Assembly: GCF_001043055.1 (NCBI RefSeq)
Contig: NZ_JYLF01000001.1
Coordinates: 558,001 to 622,000 of the forward strand
DNA from: Pseudomonas weihenstephanensis
Lineage (GTDB): Bacteria > Pseudomonadota > Gammaproteobacteria > Pseudomonadales > Pseudomonadaceae
Length of the DNA: 64,000 bases
Direction of reading: 5' to 3'
Position 1 is the first letter of the stretch. Every line of letters starts with the position of its first letter. Below the pieces are notes generated by a model that did no database searches, was not told where the DNA came from, and saw only the letters and a program-made list of their open reading frames with translations. Position numbers and translations under genes: made by a program. Shown piece after piece: positions 25,525 through 34,274 of this stretch.

Positions 25525-27319
25525 GGGTTCCGCTCGTGATGTAGCGGCTCCGGCGCCGCTTGTTTGTGTTCAAGGGTTCGTTGGCCAGGGCGTGCATGAT
25601 CGCCCACGCGATGTCGGCGTGGCCGGTGGCGTCGGTACGCGATGCGCTGTAGGTGACTTGGCCGCTGCCGGTGGTGCCGCGCTTGATGGTCAGGAATGCC
25701 TGGGCGATATCAGTCCACCCCGCATCCCATTCGATGCGGCTGCCCTGAATGGTGTCTTGAGCCTTGAGTACCAGAGTGTTTTTGGTCTCCAGGCTGTAGT
25801 GAATCGATGTGGCCCGAGGATAGAAGTCGCGCACTAGGTCAAACACGCCGTAGCCAATGCCCGTGGTGTCGATGCCGATGTGCTGGACGTTGAAACGTTC
25901 GGTGAGTTTTTTAACTTGCTCGGCCTGGTATTTGAACGACTGACCCCGCCAACTGTATTTTTCGAGGATGCGAAATTTCGCCCCGGCCTCCAGCGGTGGA
26001 GCAATAACCACACAGGTGGCGTCGTCGCGGGTGCGGCTGGGGTCGTACCCAAGCCAGACCGGGCTGTTGCCATAGGGGCGGTCGTCGTCCGGCTTGTAGT
26101 CTTCCCACAACGTCAGGTCGGAGTAGCAGCGCTCCAGATCCTTGAGACCAAACGCGCTCTGTGTGCTGTCGATGAACTTGCAATAGAACAACTGTTGGAA
26201 CTTGTCTTCGTCGTACTCCAGTTGCAGCAGCTCAAGGTCGAACAGATCGCAGCCGCCGTCGATTGCGTCCTGAATCGTGATGGTCTTGCGCCATTGGCCA
26301 TCCGGGCACAGCGCGCCCTGTGTGTACGCTGATTCAGTGGGCCAAGTGCCACCGGCCTTTTTCCCGCGCTTGCTGTTGCGAAACTCTTCACCGGACCAAA
26401 ACGGGTACGCCTGATGCGACACCGCGCTGGGCGTTGAAAAGTAGGTTTTACGCCACTTCTTGTGGGTGCCCATGGCGCTGGCCACGGTGCTGAGTTTTTC
26501 GAAGTCGCGGATCCAGAAGTATTCGTCGACATAGACGTGACCGTGATAGCCCTGGGCCGTGCTGCTGTTGGTGCTGAGAAAACGCAGCTCGGCACCATTG
26601 CTCAGTGTGATGGGGTTGCCGGTCAATTCGATGCCAAACCACTGTTGGGCGAACTGGATGATGTAGCTGCGGAAAATCTCCGACTGCGAACGGCTGGCCG
26701 ACAGAAACACCTGGTTGTCGCCGCTCAATACGGCATCCATGAACGCTTCACCGGCGAAGTAATAGGTCAGACCGACCTGACGGCTTTTAAGGATGTTGCG
26801 GATCCTGCGCGTCAGAGGATTCTGTTTTGCGGCGAACAGTTCTTTTTGGTAGCCGTACATCTTTGAGATGAACTTATCCAGGAAGTCCACTTCGGTCAGG
26901 CCGCTGATGTCGTTCTTGGCCTTCTTCTCGCGTTTCTTCCCGCCGCTGTCCCCACGGTTGGCACGTCCCCTGCGCGGCGCTTGGGGGCTTTCGTCCGGGG
27001 CGTCCTGAGCACCCCCGGTCGGGGCTGTCGGTTTCACGGCCTGCTTTAGCAGTCGCTCGCGAATGCTGGTCAGTCGATCCAGTTCGTTCAGATCGTCTTT
27101 GCTCAGGCTGCTGGCCTTGTCCAGCAACAGGGTGATTCTGCGTCCGACAGCGGTCAGCGGTTCTTCATCGGACAGCATGTCTTCCCACCCGCCTTGGCGG
27201 ATCCAGTAATAGACGATCCGAATATTGGGCAGGTTGAGTTGCGCCTGAATTTCCTTGGCCTTGCAGCGGCGTAGAAACAGGCGTTTAGCGGCTTCTTTAA
27301 CTTCGGTTGAGTAGAGCAT
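25238..27319 (-). CDS. Terminase large subunit (P2 GpP type), C-terminally extended
   Basis: A 693-residue terminase ATPase/nuclease. After an N-terminal helix-turn-helix it has the ATPase region with RQVGLTYYFAGEAF (Walker-like) and VYVDEYFWI (Walker B), then nuclease acidic residues in GYDPSRTRDDA and IGIDTTGIGYG. Family members usually end soon after the ALANEPLNT-RRRSRY region. Here about 95 more residues follow, read through the portal gene's 5' end in another frame, and they are low-complexity and Arg-rich. A lost stop codon or tandem repeat growth probably caused this. Confidence 0.88.
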   Translation of the reverse strand: MLYSTEVKEAAKRLFLRRCKAKEIQAQLNLPNIRIVYYWIRQGGWEDMLSDEEPLTAVGRRITLLLDKASSLSKDDLNELDRLTSIRERLLKQAVKPTAPTGGAQDAPDESPQAPRRGRANRGDSGGKKREKKAKNDISGLTEVDFLDKFISKMYGYQKELFAAKQNPLTRRIRNILKSRQVGLTYYFAGEAFMDAVLSGDNQVFLSASRSQSEIFRSYIIQFAQQWFGIELTGNPITLSNGAELRFLSTNSSTAQGYHGHVYVDEYFWIRDFEKLSTVASAMGTHKKWRKTYFSTPSAVSHQAYPFWSGEEFRNSKRGKKAGGTWPTESAYTQGALCPDGQWRKTITIQDAIDGGCDLFDLELLQLEYDEDKFQQLFYCKFIDSTQSAFGLKDLERCYSDLTLWEDYKPDDDRPYGNSPVWLGYDPSRTRDDATCVVIAPPLEAGAKFRILEKYSWRGQSFKYQAEQVKKLTERFNVQHIGIDTTGIGYGVFDLVRDFYPRATSIHYSLETKNTLVLKAQDTIQGSRIEWDAGWTDIAQAFLTIKRGTTGSGQVTYSASRTDATGHADIAWAIMHALANEPLNTNKRRRSRYITSGTHVQSTTQTAPGHSAGTTQTAQGHSTGASTTTHARVYVRGTGTSAERQHRGVRGGVPQRRRRHLQAPRVAHRVGQAVARQRAPRRHTEVQTQPAAA
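25448..25513. repeat. 33-bp tandem repeat in the terminase/portal overlap
   Basis: Two 33-bp units (25481-25513 and 25448-25480 on the minus strand), each starting acgacgcaaacagc, agree at 28 of 33 positions. Since 33 is a multiple of three, both frames stay open. It encodes RRKQ repeats in the portal frame and TTQTA-GHS repeats in the terminase frame. Confidence 0.8.
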
Positions 27320-27372
27320 GGGCCGCAGTCTATGCGGCGAAAACGGTGAAAACGTGCTGATAATTTCCGCGA

Positions 27373-27399
27373 TTCTCCTAAAAGCTGAAAATAGGAGAA
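27373..27399. promoter_or_regulatory. Dyad in the divergent late-promoter region
   Basis: Perfect 8-bp arms ttctccta/taggagaa are separated by 11 bp, in the 163-bp gap between the leftward terminase operon and rightward scaffold operon. A two-fold symmetrical site here fits a late activator such as the Ogr-like protein serving both directions. Confidence 0.5.
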
Positions 27400-27482
27400 G
27401 GGCGGATTTGAATCGTTTGTTTCGGGCTGAATCGCTCCCTATCTTGGCGGCTCAAATCACCGATTGAGCGCAGTTAACCACC

Positions 27483-28406
27483 ATGCCCCGTTCCCTTGTT
27501 TCGTTCTGGAAACGTGTCGCCACCAGCGGCGCAACCGTTGATGGGCGCGTGATCCTTCCCCAGGAACTGCGCGATATCGCTGAAACCTACAAGCCATCTT
27601 TTTACACCGCCGTGATCTGGTGCGATCACGAGCGTTGGCCGGGTTCGCACGGCACCGTATACGCCGTGCGCTTGGTGGAAGAAGCTGACGACCTTGAGCC
27701 GGGCGAAATCGCGTTGGAAGCGCAACTTAAGCCGAACGACCGCTTGCTGTACCTGAACGACCAAGGTCAGAAGCTGTTCACCAGCATTGAGATCAGCCCG
27801 GATTTTCGAGGCAGTGGTAGAGCCTACCTGACGGGTATGGGCGTTACAGATGAACCCGCCAGTGTGGGCACCCAAGAACTTTATTTCTCACACAAGAACA
27901 GCCGCACCTCTTATTACGCCGCGTCGGTCGAAATCGGCCGCCTACGGGACGAAAGTCCAAGCACTGCTGAAACCGGGCTACTCAACGCCCTGACCAGCTT
28001 TTTCAAGCGCTTCTCCACTGAAGTCTTGCCCCCCGAAATCACCCAACCCAACACAGAGAACAAATCCCAAATGGATGAAGCCAACGGCACAGCCTTGAAG
28101 GCTCTGCGCGATCAGCTGCTGATAATTGTGGCTGGTCTAGACGTCGTTATCGACAGCGCCGCAGCTGACACCCCAGACCCCGAACCTGAACTTATTGAAG
28201 AAGTGCAGGCAGCAGTTGACGACATCGTCACCACTGCCGAAGAAGAGCGCGAATTCAAACGCAAAGGCAGTTCGTCCAACAAGGCGGTACTGACTGCACT
28301 GCTGAAACTGCAAAAGCAGTTCTCCACCCTGCAGAACACCGCCGTCGGTCGCCAGTTGCCACGTCATTCTGGCCCTGTAGCAACTGCCAAGAAAAAGGTG
28401 CTCTGA
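27483..28406 (+). CDS. Capsid scaffolding protein/protease (P2 GpO type)
   Basis: A 307-residue GPO-family protein. The N-terminal protease part has the recognisable VIWCDHERWPGSHGTVYAVRL region with the candidate catalytic His, and SGRAYLTGMGVTDEPASVGT. The C-terminal half is helical and charged, as expected for the scaffold. It shapes the procapsid and cleaves itself and the capsid protein. It begins the rightward late operon and ends 1 bp before the capsid gene. Confidence 0.92.
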   Translation: MPRSLVSFWKRVATSGATVDGRVILPQELRDIAETYKPSFYTAVIWCDHERWPGSHGTVYAVRLVEEADDLEPGEIALEAQLKPNDRLLYLNDQGQKLFTSIEISPDFRGSGRAYLTGMGVTDEPASVGTQELYFSHKNSRTSYYAASVEIGRLRDESPSTAETGLLNALTSFFKRFSTEVLPPEITQPNTENKSQMDEANGTALKALRDQLLIIVAGLDVVIDSAAADTPDPEPELIEEVQAAVDDIVTTAEEEREFKRKGSSSNKAVLTALLKLQKQFSTLQNTAVGRQLPRHSGPVATAKKKVL

Positions 28407-28407
28407 C

Positions 28408-29427
28408 ATGGCTCAACTGAGCGCCAAGGGCGAAAAGAAATACGCTGAATTACAGGACGCGATCGCCGAAAGTTACGGTGTCAAACGTGCCAGCAAAATG
28501 TTTGCCGTTGAAGCTTCGGTCGCTCAGGAATTGAACGACGCGATCACGGCGAAAGCGGACTTTCTGGAACGCATCAACATCATCCCGGTCAGCGAGATCA
28601 AGGGCGAGAAGGTGTTTATTGGTGTCAATGGCCCGGTCACCGGCCGAACCAACACCAAAACCGCTGACCGCCAGGCCAAGGATGCGTCGGCGCTGGAAAA
28701 CACCACCTATGAGCTGGTGGATACCCAGTCTGACGTGGGCCTGCCATACGCCAAGATCGACGCGTGGGCGAAGTTTCCCGACTTCCAGGATCGCTATTCC
28801 GCTGCGGTGCAAAAGCGCATTGCACAAGACCGAATTGTGATCGGTTTTCACGGTAAAACGGCGGCACCCCAGACCGATCTGGACGCCAACCCCAAGTTGC
28901 AGGACGTCAACAAAGGTTGGCTCCAGCAACTGCGTGAAGATGCCCCGCAACAAGTGCTCAAAGAGGGCAAAACCGCTGGCAAGATCACGTTGGGTGCCGA
29001 TGGCGATTACGCCAACCTTGACGCCCTGGTGCATGACACAAAGCAAATGGTTGACGAAATCCTGCGTGAAGACGGCGACCTGGTAGCGATCATCGGTTCT
29101 GACCTGTTGGCGGCTGACAAGGCCAAGCTGTACACCAAACAGGGCGATACCCCGACCGAAAAAGAGCGCATCGAAAACGCTCAGGTCATTGCCACCTATG
29201 GCGGTCTGCCCGCGTTCAGCGTGCCGAACTTCCCGGTCAACGCCGTGCTGGTCACCAGTTGGGACAACTTGTCGATTTACTACCAGGACACCAGCTGGCG
29301 TAAGCAGACAGTCGACAACCCGAAACGCTCCCGTGTCGAGGACTACAACAGCCGCAACGAAGGTTATGTGATCGAGCAAATGGAAAAGATCGCACTGACT
29401 GAAAACGTTGAGTTGGTGGTCGCGTGA
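28408..29427 (+). CDS. Major capsid protein (P2 GpN type)
   Basis: A 339-residue P2-family major capsid protein. It starts with a short N-terminal region likely removed by the GpO protease and has the family stretches NIIPVSEIKGEKVF, SALENTTYELV and DWARFPDF-like AWAKFPDFQDRY. It builds the icosahedral head. It overlaps the next gene by 4 bp. Confidence 0.95.
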   Translation: MAQLSAKGEKKYAELQDAIAESYGVKRASKMFAVEASVAQELNDAITAKADFLERINIIPVSEIKGEKVFIGVNGPVTGRTNTKTADRQAKDASALENTTYELVDTQSDVGLPYAKIDAWAKFPDFQDRYSAAVQKRIAQDRIVIGFHGKTAAPQTDLDANPKLQDVNKGWLQQLREDAPQQVLKEGKTAGKITLGADGDYANLDALVHDTKQMVDEILREDGDLVAIIGSDLLAADKAKLYTKQGDTPTEKERIENAQVIATYGGLPAFSVPNFPVNAVLVTSWDNLSIYYQDTSWRKQTVDNPKRSRVEDYNSRNEGYVIEQMEKIALTENVELVVA

Positions 29428-30143
29428 GTCTGGCCCTGGCGCACAAGCGCCGCACCCTGGCACAGGGAAGCGCAGCGGCAGTTATGGCAGCGGGCGCCCC
29501 TGTGGCGTACTCGCCCGCTGATGCCTTGAGCAGCCCGGCCAACGCCCGTAAGCACCTGATGTTGCAGGAAGCCGCTTTGGATCAAGACCTTGAGCGCTTG
29601 AGCGCGATCAAGGGACTGGCGGGGCGTCAGACGCTCAAGCGCGACGAACTGCTGCCCAAGTACCAGGACTATGTGCAGCGCTACTGCGAGTCGGGCCTGA
29701 ACTTTCCCAACCGTGTCCTGGTGCAGGTGATGGTGTGGCTGTTTGACACCGAGCAGTTCGAAGACGGTCTGGAACTGGCGGACTTCGCGATCGAACAGGG
29801 CCAGGTGATGCCGGAGCGTTTCAAGCGCCGCGACATCCAGACCTTTGTCGCGGATGCCGTCATCGACTGGGCCTTTGCTGAGTACAACGCTGAGCGCAGC
29901 CCTGAACCCTACTTGAGCAACATGCTGCCGCTGGTAGATGGCGAGTGGGAACTGACGGAGCAGATCCCGAGCAAGTACCACAAGTTGATCGGCATGCGCG
30001 CCATGGAAGCAGGGGAGTTGAGCACCGCACTCAAGCACCTTGAGCGCTCGACCGAGTTGTACCCCAAGGCCGGTAATGAAACCCGCATCTCCAAGTGCCG
30101 TAAGGCGCTGGCGAAGCAACAGGCCGCACCGGCCACCGAATAA
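29424..30143 (+). CDS. Terminase small subunit (P2 GpM type)
   Basis: A 239-residue endonuclease/small terminase subunit starting at GTG 29424, overlapping the capsid stop. Typical features are the early HLMLQEAALDQDLERLSAIKG helix and LPKYQDYVQRYCESGLNFPN, followed by VLVQVMVWLFDTEQFEDGLELADFAIEQG. In P2 it works with GpP to recognise and cut cos. Confidence 0.93.
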   Translation: MSLALAHKRRTLAQGSAAAVMAAGAPVAYSPADALSSPANARKHLMLQEAALDQDLERLSAIKGLAGRQTLKRDELLPKYQDYVQRYCESGLNFPNRVLVQVMVWLFDTEQFEDGLELADFAIEQGQVMPERFKRRDIQTFVADAVIDWAFAEYNAERSPEPYLSNMLPLVDGEWELTEQIPSKYHKLIGMRAMEAGELSTALKHLERSTELYPKAGNETRISKCRKALAKQQAAPATE

Positions 30144-30239
30144 CCGACTACCCCCCCAGCGGGAAACTGTGGATGAGAGTGAGCCATTTATGGCCTGCCT
30201 CTCTGAAACAGTTCTCCCGCCCTATTTGAGCGCCCGGCA

Positions 30240-30701
30240 ATGAGCTTTTCAGGCAAACCCACCACGTTGGTGGAGCAGCACATCGACAACGACGGCTTTT
30301 GGCCGGACTTGTCTGTAAGCGAGTTCCAGAAAGGCTATCGCTTGCCGGGTGAGTACCTGGGCGAAATGCTGGTCGCGGATCTGACCACCGCCATGGTCGA
30401 GGTCAATACCGATTTGGCGCGCTGCAAGTCCCAGTGGCAATCCGTAGGCGTTGTCTGTGTGGAATCTGCTGACCCTATGGTGATGCCACAGCGTGCTTTT
30501 CACGTAGCAACGTACAAGCGCGCCGTGTATGCACGCGCCAAAGCCAGCCTGTTGACCCAGTTCGCCACCGTGACCCGTCGCGAGAGCGCGGAAAACACCG
30601 GCAAGGAAGCCCCCGAGCGCGCCGAGACCTTTCTGTCTTTCAGTCAGCAGGCTGTGCGCTCGCTGCAAGGGCGTGGGCGCATTACGGCGGTGTTGCTATG
30701 A
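30240..30701 (+). CDS. Head completion protein (P2 GpL type)
   Basis: A 153-residue head-completion/stabilisation protein; the FWPDLSVSEFQKGYRLPGEY and ARAKASLLTQFATVTRRESAEN stretches match GpL proteins. It seals the filled head at the portal for tail joining. A 96-bp gap without a gene precedes it. It overlaps the next gene by 4 bp. Confidence 0.9.
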   Translation: MSFSGKPTTLVEQHIDNDGFWPDLSVSEFQKGYRLPGEYLGEMLVADLTTAMVEVNTDLARCKSQWQSVGVVCVESADPMVMPQRAFHVATYKRAVYARAKASLLTQFATVTRRESAENTGKEAPERAETFLSFSQQAVRSLQGRGRITAVLL

Positions 30702-31141
30702 AGAAGCTGCAAGCCCTTACCAGCTACTTGATTGAACGCCGCCTGGTCATGCCGGAGCAGCTCGACAGCTGGGCCAACCAGATCAGTCTGGAGTTGATCT
30801 GGAAGCCGGATGTGAAGGGGCTGCACTTTGCTGACATGCGTTACAGCGCCGCCATTGTGCTGGAGCGTTTTGCGGATGAGCCGGGACGGCTGATGGCGTT
30901 GCTCGGCAGTTGGCTGGAGAGCCACGACCGCGACCGCGACGGGCTGCCAGCCCTCACGTTTGCCATCGACATGCTGGACAACGACCTGGCTGACGTCGAA
31001 ATCACCGTGGAGTTTGTCGAGCCGCAGTACCTGGCCGAAGACCCGGACGGCGAAATCGTGGCGTTCGGTCAGACCTGGTCATTTATCCCGTTTGATCTGT
31101 GGGTCGCGGAAGAAGGCGAGGTGGGCAGCAATGGCCGCTAG
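30698..31141 (+). CDS. Tail completion protein (P2 GpR type)
   Basis: A 147-residue GpR-family protein starting MKKLQALTSYLIER, with YSAAIVLERFADEPGRLMALLGSWLE and the acidic DNDLADVEITVEFVEP segment. It acts at the tail-to-head connector. It overlaps the next gene by 11 bp. Confidence 0.88.
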   Translation: MKKLQALTSYLIERRLVMPEQLDSWANQISLELIWKPDVKGLHFADMRYSAAIVLERFADEPGRLMALLGSWLESHDRDRDGLPALTFAIDMLDNDLADVEITVEFVEPQYLAEDPDGEIVAFGQTWSFIPFDLWVAEEGEVGSNGR

Positions 31142-31811
31142 TCCGCTCGACCTCGATATCCGGGGCTTGCTCAACGTGGACGCGCAACTGGCCCTGATGG
31201 AGCTGCGCCCACAACTGCGCCGCCGCTTGCTGAACAACGTCACCAAACGCGTGCGCTCGATGAGCCGCAAGCGCGTGCGCGAGCAGAAGAACCTCGACGG
31301 CTCGCCGTTCGCTGAGCGCAAGGGTTCGGCCAAGGGCAAAAAGAAGATGGAAGCCGGGTTGGCCAAGCTGCTGCAAGTCACCCGCGTCAGCTCGGATGAG
31401 GCCGAATTGGGCTGGAAAAATGCCCTCACGCGCTGGGTTGCCTCGCAGCAGCACAACGGCGTCAGCGAGCGCCGCACGGCCGCGCAGATGCGCCGCTGGA
31501 ACAAAGTCCCGCCCGGTGTCGCCTGCACGGACAAACAGGCCAAGCGCTTGCGTCAGGTGGGCTTTCGCGTGCGTGTCAAAGGCAAAAAGAACCTGACCAA
31601 ACCGTCTGTGGCGTGGATTCAAGAGCACGTGAACTACGCCAAGGCCGGTCTGTTGATCCGCATTTTGAACGATGAAAGAACCGAGTCCTCGGGCGCACAA
31701 AGCTGGGACATCACCCTGCCCAAACGCCAGTTCCTCGGCGTGCAAAGCAGTAATGAAACCCGCGAACTGGTTAACCAGGTCTTTGAACAAATCCTAAATT
31801 CACCCCGCTAA
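31131..31811 (+). CDS. Virion morphogenesis/tail completion protein (P2 GpS type)
   Basis: A 226-residue protein of the phage virion morphogenesis family. It is strongly basic, with RRRLLNNVTKRVRSMSRKRVREQKNLDG at the family's usual place and a C-terminal LPKRQFLGV. It helps finish the tail. The ATG at 31131 is chosen, overlapping the GpR-like gene; the same frame is open further upstream without support. Confidence 0.87.
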   Translation: MAASPLDLDIRGLLNVDAQLALMELRPQLRRRLLNNVTKRVRSMSRKRVREQKNLDGSPFAERKGSAKGKKKMEAGLAKLLQVTRVSSDEAELGWKNALTRWVASQQHNGVSERRTAAQMRRWNKVPPGVACTDKQAKRLRQVGFRVRVKGKKNLTKPSVAWIQEHVNYAKAGLLIRILNDERTESSGAQSWDITLPKRQFLGVQSSNETRELVNQVFEQILNSPR

Positions 31812-31822
31812 CGAGGCACCCC

Positions 31823-32938
31823 ATGGCACTCGGCAAAGTCAGCGTTAACAATCTCAATCTGGGCCAGGGCGAAGTGACCGCGATCGAGCGTTATTTCCTC
31901 TTCATTGGCCCCAGTACCAAAAACATCGGCAAGGTGTTGGCCCTCAACACCGACAGCGATCTGGATAACGAGCTGGGCATTCCTGCCAGTGATTTGAAAA
32001 CCCAGATCACGGCTGCGCGCCTCAATGGTGGCGACCGCTGGGCCTGCGTGGCCGTGCCGATCGGCGCAGACGGCGCGTGGTCGGACGCGCTGGAAATGAC
32101 CCAGCAGAAAGGCTTTTCAGTCGAAGCGGTGGTGATTACCAAACCGGTCACCACCGGCGCCGAGCTGTCGCAAATGAACGATGCGGCGGTGGCGTTGAAT
32201 AACGTCTACGGCCGCCGTTCGTTCGTGATGGCCGCGACGTCGGGCATTACCGCGTTGCAACCGTGGTCGCAGTTCCTGACCGAACAGAAAGCCATTACGG
32301 CCGGTCTGGCCGCGCCGCGTGTGTTGGTGGTGCCGCAGTTGCACGGCAACGATTTGGGGGTGTTGGCCGGTCGCTTGGCGAATGCCGCCGTAAGCATTGC
32401 CGACACGCCGATGCGCGTGGCCAGCGGTGCGGTGTTGGGCCTTGGCCCGGTGCCGGAAGACTCCGAAGGCGTGCCGCTGCCGTCCGCGATCCGTGCCGAG
32501 CTGGATAAAGCGCGGTTCTCGGTCTCGCAGACCTACCCGGACTACGAGGGCGTGTACTGGGGCGACGGCAACCTGCTGGACACCCCGGCCAGCGACTTTC
32601 AGGTGATCGAGCATTTGCGTCTGGCCGACAAGGCTGCGCGCCAGGTGCGCCCGCTGTTGATCCGTCGCGTGGGTGACCGCCGCCTGAACAGCACGCCCAA
32701 CAGCATGGCGGTAAACATTAATGCGCTGATGGCGCCCCTGCGTGCGATGGCCAAGTCCGTCACGTTCGCGGGTCAGGTGTTCCCCGGTGAAATCCAGACC
32801 CCCAAGGACGGCGACATCGTGCTGGTCTGGAAGAGCAAAACCGCCGTAGAGGCGTACATCAAGCTCAAACCCCACAACTGCCCGAAAGACATCACGGCCA
32901 ACATCGCCCTGGATCTTTCCAACGACGCCAAGGAGTAA
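31823..32938 (+). CDS. Contractile tail sheath protein (DUF2586, HP1 type)
   Basis: A 371-residue protein of the DUF2586 group, the tail sheath of HP1/K139-like phages. The N-terminus GKVSVNNLNLGQGEVTAIERYFLFIG and the C-terminal VAVNINAL...GEIQTPKDGDIVLVW fit. Having this rather than a P2 FI sheath shows the tail is HP1-like. It is paired with the tube gene 7 bp downstream. Confidence 0.85.
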   Translation: MALGKVSVNNLNLGQGEVTAIERYFLFIGPSTKNIGKVLALNTDSDLDNELGIPASDLKTQITAARLNGGDRWACVAVPIGADGAWSDALEMTQQKGFSVEAVVITKPVTTGAELSQMNDAAVALNNVYGRRSFVMAATSGITALQPWSQFLTEQKAITAGLAAPRVLVVPQLHGNDLGVLAGRLANAAVSIADTPMRVASGAVLGLGPVPEDSEGVPLPSAIRAELDKARFSVSQTYPDYEGVYWGDGNLLDTPASDFQVIEHLRLADKAARQVRPLLIRRVGDRRLNSTPNSMAVNINALMAPLRAMAKSVTFAGQVFPGEIQTPKDGDIVLVWKSKTAVEAYIKLKPHNCPKDITANIALDLSNDAKE

Positions 32939-32945
32939 CCCCCCT

Positions 32946-33395
32946 ATGTCACGCATTGGCGGTAAGAATTTTGACGTGAACCTGGGCGATCTGCTGGTTC
33001 ACGTGGAGAGCTGCACCCTCGATATCACCGACAACAGCGCCGTGGCGCAAACCCGTGGCGTGCCCGATGGCCACGTGGATGGCGACGTGTCGGCCAGCGG
33101 CGAGTTTGAGCTGGACAGCTACAACTTCGGCCTGCTGGTGGATGCCGCGCGCACGGCGGGCAGTTTTCGCGAGTTGAAGCCCTTCGACAGCGTGTTTTTC
33201 GCCAAGAGCGGCGATGAAGAAATGCGCATCGAGGCCTTCGGCTGCAAGTTGAAGGTGTCCAGCTTGCTGAGCATTGATCCCAAAGGTGGCGAGAAATCCA
33301 AACACAAGGTGCCGTTCGACGTCACTAGCCCGGATTTTATCCGCATGAATGGTGTGCCGTACCTGGCTGTGTCCGAGATTGAGGGGCTGAGCTGA
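32946..33395 (+). CDS. Tail tube protein (DUF2597, HP1 type)
   Basis: A 149-residue DUF2597 protein, beginning MSRIGGKNFDVNLGD with TRGVPDGHVDGDVSASGEFELD. It is the inner tube partner of the DUF2586 sheath. It directly follows the sheath gene and overlaps the next gene by one base. Confidence 0.85.
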   Translation: MSRIGGKNFDVNLGDLLVHVESCTLDITDNSAVAQTRGVPDGHVDGDVSASGEFELDSYNFGLLVDAARTAGSFRELKPFDSVFFAKSGDEEMRIEAFGCKLKVSSLLSIDPKGGEKSKHKVPFDVTSPDFIRMNGVPYLAVSEIEGLS

Positions 33396-33607
33396 TGTCG
33401 TGCCCGTTCGATCGCGCCCAGGCGCTGGAGCAACGTCAGCGCGATCACGCGATTGCCGCCCAGTTGGCCCGTGTGCGCCCGATCGGGCCAAGCCGTAGCG
33501 AGTGCCTGGACTGTGAGGGCGAAATCCCCGCAGCACGCCAGGCGCTGGGCGGGATCCTGCGGTGTGTGCCGTGCCAGTCCATTTTTGAGAAGGAGGGGCT
33601 GCGATGA
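33395..33607 (+). CDS. DksA/TraR-type zinc-finger protein
   Basis: A 70-residue protein with a DksA/TraR C4 zinc finger: CLDC and, 18 residues on, CVPC. Such short phage proteins may bind the RNA polymerase secondary channel and shift host transcription during lytic growth. It lies between tail tube and holin, overlapping both by a few bases. Confidence 0.82.
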   Translation: MSCPFDRAQALEQRQRDHAIAAQLARVRPIGPSRSECLDCEGEIPAARQALGGILRCVPCQSIFEKEGLR

Positions 33608-33807
33608 GCACAAATCAGGCCGCCCAGGACACCGCGATTGCGATCGTAAAAGCCTCACCCGCCATCGGCGTGGCCGCGACCGGTGCGACCGGGGCCGTGG
33701 ATTGGTCAGCAGTGGCCTACATGCTGACCGCGCTTTACATGGTGTTGCAGATCCTGCTGTTGGCGCCCAAGTACCGCCAGATGCTGCGTGACTGGAGGCG
33801 CAAGTGA
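33604..33807 (+). CDS. Phage holin (HP1-like)
   Basis: A 67-residue protein with a hydrophobic stretch (about residues 18-28) and a longer membrane helix (VAYMLTALYMVLQILLLA), then a basic tail KYRQMLRDWRRK. This is a small holin or pinholin. It is followed at once by a SAR endolysin, which pairs naturally with a pinholin. Confidence 0.8.
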   Translation: MSTNQAAQDTAIAIVKASPAIGVAATGATGAVDWSAVAYMLTALYMVLQILLLAPKYRQMLRDWRRK

Positions 33808-34274
33808 TGAGCCTGCGCAACAAGATCGCCATAGGCGCGTTGACGGGTGTGCTGGGCATGACCGGCGCACTGGTCAGTTGGTTTGAAGGCCGCTCGCTGG
33901 TGGCTTATCTCGATCCGGTGGGGATTCCGACCATCTGTGAGGGCGTCACCCTGGGCGTAAAGCTGGGCGATCAGGCCACACCGGCCCAGTGCGACCAGCT
34001 GCTGCTGCGTGAATTGCGCATCGCATTGACCGCGGTTGACCGCCAGGTGCGTATGCCGCTGCCGGACACCCGCCGCGCTGCCCTTGGGTCGTTTGTTTAC
34101 AACGTGGGAGAGCGCCAGTTTTCAAGCTCGACACTGTTGCGACTGTTGAACAGCGGTGACGTGCGCGGTGCTTGTGCCCAGCTGTCGCGCTGGGTGTATG
34201 CCGGTGGCAAGGAATTGGCCGGGCTGGTGCACCGCCGCGCTGCTGAGCGTGAAATGTGTGAGGTCGGACTATGA
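33807..34274 (+). CDS. SAR endolysin (glycoside hydrolase 24 lysozyme)
   Basis: A 155-residue phage lysozyme of the P21 R type. The catalytic triad spacing E-8-D-5-T is intact: Glu27, Asp36, Thr42 in WFEGRSLVAYLDPVGIPT. The N-terminal segment (residues about 7-25) is Gly/Ala/Thr-rich and only weakly hydrophobic, as in signal-arrest-release domains, so the enzyme would be exported by Sec and activated when released. GGAGG at 33794 is best spaced for the ATG at 33807; a GTG at 33804 is possible. Confidence 0.9.
   Translation: MSLRNKIAIGALTGVLGMTGALVSWFEGRSLVAYLDPVGIPTICEGVTLGVKLGDQATPAQCDQLLLRELRIALTAVDRQVRMPLPDTRRAALGSFVYNVGERQFSSSTLLRLLNSGDVRGACAQLSRWVYAGGKELAGLVHRRAAEREMCEVGL

Noticed and set aside
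29424..30143. In-frame shadow ORFs in the head and tail genes as extra nested genes
   Set aside because: Many alternative frames in this GC-rich DNA stay open by chance. Only Rz1 (lipobox) and the frameshift extension (slippery site) have independent support.
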